The notes under the pieces are model-generated. The model worked only from the letters and a program-made list of their open reading frames with translations, ran no database searches and was not told the DNA's origin. Both the position numbers and the translations under genes were made by a program. From assembly GCA_016219875.1 (NCBI GenBank), contig JACRJZ010000021.1, forward strand, positions 1-64,000: a DNA stretch of 64,000 nucleotides. The letters run 5' to 3'. Shown piece by piece: positions 61,345 through 64,000 of the stretch. This DNA comes from Verrucomicrobiota bacterium. Lineage in GTDB: Bacteria; Verrucomicrobiota; Verrucomicrobiia; Limisphaerales; JACRJZ01. Every line of letters begins with the position of its first letter. The first letter of the stretch is position 1.

Positions 61345-62921
61345 AGATCGACTACACGCGCTACTACCTGAAATGGCACGCCGACACGGAGGAGCATCGG
61401 GCTGCGACTCGCGCGTTCTACACTCGCATCCTGAAGCCTCACCTGCCGCCTGACCGAAAGGCGCGAATGTTGGATGTAGGCTGTGGCATGGGGTTCGCCC
61501 TGCTCGCGCTCCGGGAACTGGGATACCCATCCGTCTCGGGAGTGGACTGCGATGAAGGGCAGGTGGCCGCGGCGCAGGCCCAAGGCCTCGATGTCCAGCT
61601 TGTGAATGACACCGCGGCCCATCTTCGCGCACGCGCTGGCCAATACGACACGATCCTGGCTCTTGACGTGATTGAACATGTCCCCGTCGAGGCTCAGCTT
61701 GATTTTGTCGCCGCTTTGGGCGAAGCGCTGGCCATGGGAGGGAGGCTGATCTGCACGGTGCCCAACGCCAACTCAGCCGTGGCGGCGCGCTGGCGGTACA
61801 ACGACTGGACGCATCATTCCAGTTTCACCGAACACAGCTTGGACTTTCTCTTGTTCAATGGTGGCTTCAACGCCATCGAAACTGCCGCGGTGGAATTCGT
61901 CGAGCGGCCACCGCGCGCTTGGTGGCCACGGGGGGGCGTCCGCCATTGGTGGGCGTTCCGCTTCTTTCGCTCCTGGCGGCGTTTGGAACTCATGGCCGAA
62001 TTAGGCCCAGAGCAAGGACGTTCCGTTCCCATGAGTCTGAACCTCCTTGCCGTGGCCAGCAGCTTTAAGCGGCGCCCGTGCGACTGCGTCGTGCCAACAC
62101 CTCAAAGTGGGACTTCGTCAAACCAGTCGCCCCAGGACACTCCATCGAACTCGCCTGACTCCTGCAAACTCTCGCGCGGACCCGCTCCATCGCCCATGAG
62201 GATCGACTACTCCAGAATCTATCGGAAGTGGCATTCCGACGCCCCCGAGCACATCCGCTCGATGACCACGTATTACCGGTGGCTTCTCTCTCCGCACCTG
62301 CCGGCCGACCCAAGCGTGCGCATTCTAGACATCGGCTGCGGCATGGGCTTCGCCTTGCTCGCCCTCAAGGAGGCGGGTTTCACCAACGTCGCTGGCGTTG
62401 AGAGCGATCAGAGCCAGGCCGAGTCATGTCGCGCGAAGGGATTGGCGGTGGATCTAACCGACGACACGGTCGCCTACCTCCGAGCAAGGAGGGGTTCGCA
62501 TCAGACTGTGCTGGCCTTGGATCTCATTGAACACATTCCAGTCCCGCAGCAACTCGATTTTGTCAGGGCCATCGTCGAAACGTTGAAGCCTGGTGGGAGC
62601 CTGATCTGCACGGTTCCTAATGCCAACTCAACCTTGGCAGAGCGCTATCGCTACATCTGCTGGACCCACCATTGCAGCTTCACCGAACACAGCCTGGATT
62701 TCCTGCTCTTCAACGCGGGTTTTCGGGACATCAAGGTTCTGCCTTACGACGCCGTTCAACGACCTGGACTGTGGTGGTTACCGGTTGGAGGCTCACGTTT
62801 CTGGTGGGCGTTCCGCTTTGTCCGTGCTTGGCGGCGGCTCCAAATGATGGCCGAGTTAGGTCCCGCCCAAGGCCGGGGCGTTCCGCTCTCGCTCAATTTG
62901 CTGGGCATAGCGCGCACGTGA
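61341..62921 (+). CDS. Tandem-duplicated SAM methyltransferase, two domains in one chain
   Basis: A 526-residue protein made of two similar class I methyltransferases. Copy 1 (1-~240) starts KIDYTRYYLKWHADTEEH and has motif I MLDVGCGMGFALLAL, then ALDVIEHVP. Copy 2 (286-526) starts RIDYSRIYRKWHSDAPEH with ILDIGCGMGFALLAL and ALDLIEHIP. Both continue ICTVPNANS, then FTEHSLDFLLFN. A ~45-residue Ser/Pro/Gln-rich linker joins them. Methyl transfer to a surface sugar or lipid carrier is likely from the flippase neighbour (ATGA overlap). Both copies keep the SAM-binding glycines. Confidence 0.88.
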   Translation: MKIDYTRYYLKWHADTEEHRAATRAFYTRILKPHLPPDRKARMLDVGCGMGFALLALRELGYPSVSGVDCDEGQVAAAQAQGLDVQLVNDTAAHLRARAGQYDTILALDVIEHVPVEAQLDFVAALGEALAMGGRLICTVPNANSAVAARWRYNDWTHHSSFTEHSLDFLLFNGGFNAIETAAVEFVERPPRAWWPRGGVRHWWAFRFFRSWRRLELMAELGPEQGRSVPMSLNLLAVASSFKRRPCDCVVPTPQSGTSSNQSPQDTPSNSPDSCKLSRGPAPSPMRIDYSRIYRKWHSDAPEHIRSMTTYYRWLLSPHLPADPSVRILDIGCGMGFALLALKEAGFTNVAGVESDQSQAESCRAKGLAVDLTDDTVAYLRARRGSHQTVLALDLIEHIPVPQQLDFVRAIVETLKPGGSLICTVPNANSTLAERYRYICWTHHCSFTEHSLDFLLFNAGFRDIKVLPYDAVQRPGLWWLPVGGSRFWWAFRFVRAWRRLQMMAELGPAQGRGVPLSLNLLGIART

Positions 62922-62983
62922 AGGGACGCTCGTCCGCGGTTTCTGGCTTGCCCCAGCCACCCTGATCGGCTATCGCTCCCGGC

Positions 62984-64000
62984 ATGGAATCCCGCGAAGC
63001 CTTGGTTGCTCTGAACATGGTCGAGGGCATCGGCCCGGTTCGCGTGCGGCAGCTCATGGAGCATTTTGGCGACGCGCCGTCCGTGCTGCGCGCCTCGCGA
63101 CACCAACTCATGCAGGTGCGCGGCATCGGCGAGGACACCGCGGACGCCGTGGCGAATTGGGAGAAGACCGTCAATCTGGCGGCGGAGTTGAAATGCATCG
63201 CGGACTACGGCTGCCGCATTCTCACGCAGCAAGACGAGGAGTATCCCGAACTGCTGCGGCAAATCTACGATCCGCCCATCGTCCTTTACGTGAAAGGCAG
63301 CCTGGCCGCGAAGGACAAGAACGCCGTGGCCCTCGTCGGCTCGCGGCAGACCACGCATTACGGCATCGAAGTGGCCCGGAAGTTGGGCTACCAGCTTGCC
63401 TACGTGGGCGTCACGGTGGTGAGCGGCGGCGCGCGCGGCATTGACACCGCGTCCCATCAAGGCGCACTCAACGCCAAAGGCCGCACCGTCACGGTGTTCG
63501 GCTGTGGCATCAACATCATCTTCCCGCCGGAGAATGCGGAGTTGTTCGAGCGTATCGCGGCCAGCGGCGCGGTACTGACGCAGTTTCCGTTCAACCGTCC
63601 GGCGGACAAGCAATCGTTCCCCATCCGCAACCGCATCGTGGCCGGGATGACGCTGGGATCGGTGGTGGTCGAGGCCAGCTTGTCGAGCGGGGCGCTCATC
63701 ACGGCGAACTTCGCCACGGAGTATGGCCGACAAGTTTTCGCGGTGCCGGGACGCATCGACTCGCCGCGGAGCAAGGGCTGCCACGAGTTGATCAAGAAAG
63801 GCGCAAAGCTCTGCGAGGGCGCGGAGGACATCTTGAGCGAGTTCGAATACCTGTTTCCGTCGAGCAACCGCCCGCCCACGCCCAACGAAACCGGCGTGCT
63901 GCCCGCGCTCACGTTGTCTGAGAACGAGCAGAAGGTTTATGACGCGCTCAGCCGGGAGGAACGCAGCATCGACGAAGTCATCCGCCACAGCGGCCTGCCG
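62984..64000 (+). CDS. dprA: DNA-processing protein DprA (3' end outside window)
   Basis: The frame starts at ATG 62984 and stays open to the right edge (339 codons). An N-terminal helix-hairpin-helix region (ALVALNMVEGIGPVRVRQLMEHFGDAPSVL, then VRGIGEDTADAV) precedes the Rossmann-like DprA core. The core shows VALVGSRQTTHYGIEVARKLGYQLA, then VVSGGARGIDTASHQGALNAKG, then FPIRNRIVAGMTLGSVVVEASLSSGAL. The C-terminal winged helix has just begun (LTLSENEQKVYDALSREERSIDEVIRHSGLP) and is cut. DprA loads RecA on incoming single-stranded DNA during natural transformation. Confidence 0.94.
   Translation, partial: MESREALVALNMVEGIGPVRVRQLMEHFGDAPSVLRASRHQLMQVRGIGEDTADAVANWEKTVNLAAELKCIADYGCRILTQQDEEYPELLRQIYDPPIVLYVKGSLAAKDKNAVALVGSRQTTHYGIEVARKLGYQLAYVGVTVVSGGARGIDTASHQGALNAKGRTVTVFGCGINIIFPPENAELFERIAASGAVLTQFPFNRPADKQSFPIRNRIVAGMTLGSVVVEASLSSGALITANFATEYGRQVFAVPGRIDSPRSKGCHELIKKGAKLCEGAEDILSEFEYLFPSSNRPPTPNETGVLPALTLSENEQKVYDALSREERSIDEVIRHSGLP

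Overview
The window is high-GC bacterial chromosome, most likely from the Verrucomicrobiota (Limisphaerales/Pedosphaera-like) or a close PVC relative. The evidence is indirect. There are very large secreted proteins combining CotH, lamin-tail, chitobiase-C-like and Ig-like domains, a PmoA/DUF6807 protein, TIGR03067-like and PQQ-propeller secreted proteins, and many dispersed palindromic repeats. No rRNA or tRNA gene was recognised.

Layout. 1-15.7 kb is mostly housekeeping: end of an RCC1-repeat protein, rhomboid, nucleotidyltransferase, STAS protein, DNA polymerase III delta, bifunctional nuclease, heptose-1-P adenylyltransferase, an ECF sigma/anti-sigma pair, hisB, parB, DUF309, an HDOD signalling operon, an aminotransferase and dsbD. 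15.7-17.9 kb holds ppnP, a DUF6807 protein and a small secreted protein. 18.1-26.5 kb is a complete CRISPR-Cas locus. 26.5-33.2 kb is a minus-strand carbohydrate cluster with a GH2-like protein, an unknown secreted protein and a GH63/GH37-like protein. 34.8-48.9 kb holds two tandem giant secreted paralogues of 2238 and 2342 residues. 49-57.9 kb carries more secreted proteins, including a caspase/CHAT-like one, and gene remnants including a clpB tail. 58-62.9 kb is a surface-polysaccharide cluster with a HAD protein, a flippase and a double methyltransferase. dprA runs off the right edge.

The most interesting object is the CRISPR locus. All parts lie on the plus strand in the order effector, cas4-cas1 fusion, cas2, predicted tracrRNA, leader, array. 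The effector has the Cas12b (type V-B) RuvC and C-terminal motifs but is 1751 residues, against about 1100-1300 for the Cas12b proteins I know. The extra length lies in both the N-terminal lobe and the stretch between RuvC-I and RuvC-II. In the 373-base gap after cas2 I read a tracrRNA whose layout matches the Alicyclobacillus type V-B tracrRNA: a long closing stem, a GUGUC element complementary to the repeat 3' end, an internal hairpin, and an anti-repeat directly after the closing stem. The array has seven full 36-nt repeats, seven 33-35-nt spacers and a truncated terminal repeat, so the leader is on the cas2 side.

Dispersed inverted repeats of several families sit between genes, and one GC-rich palindromic family has entered coding sequence in frame inside cas1 and lies at the broken edge of the clpB remnant.
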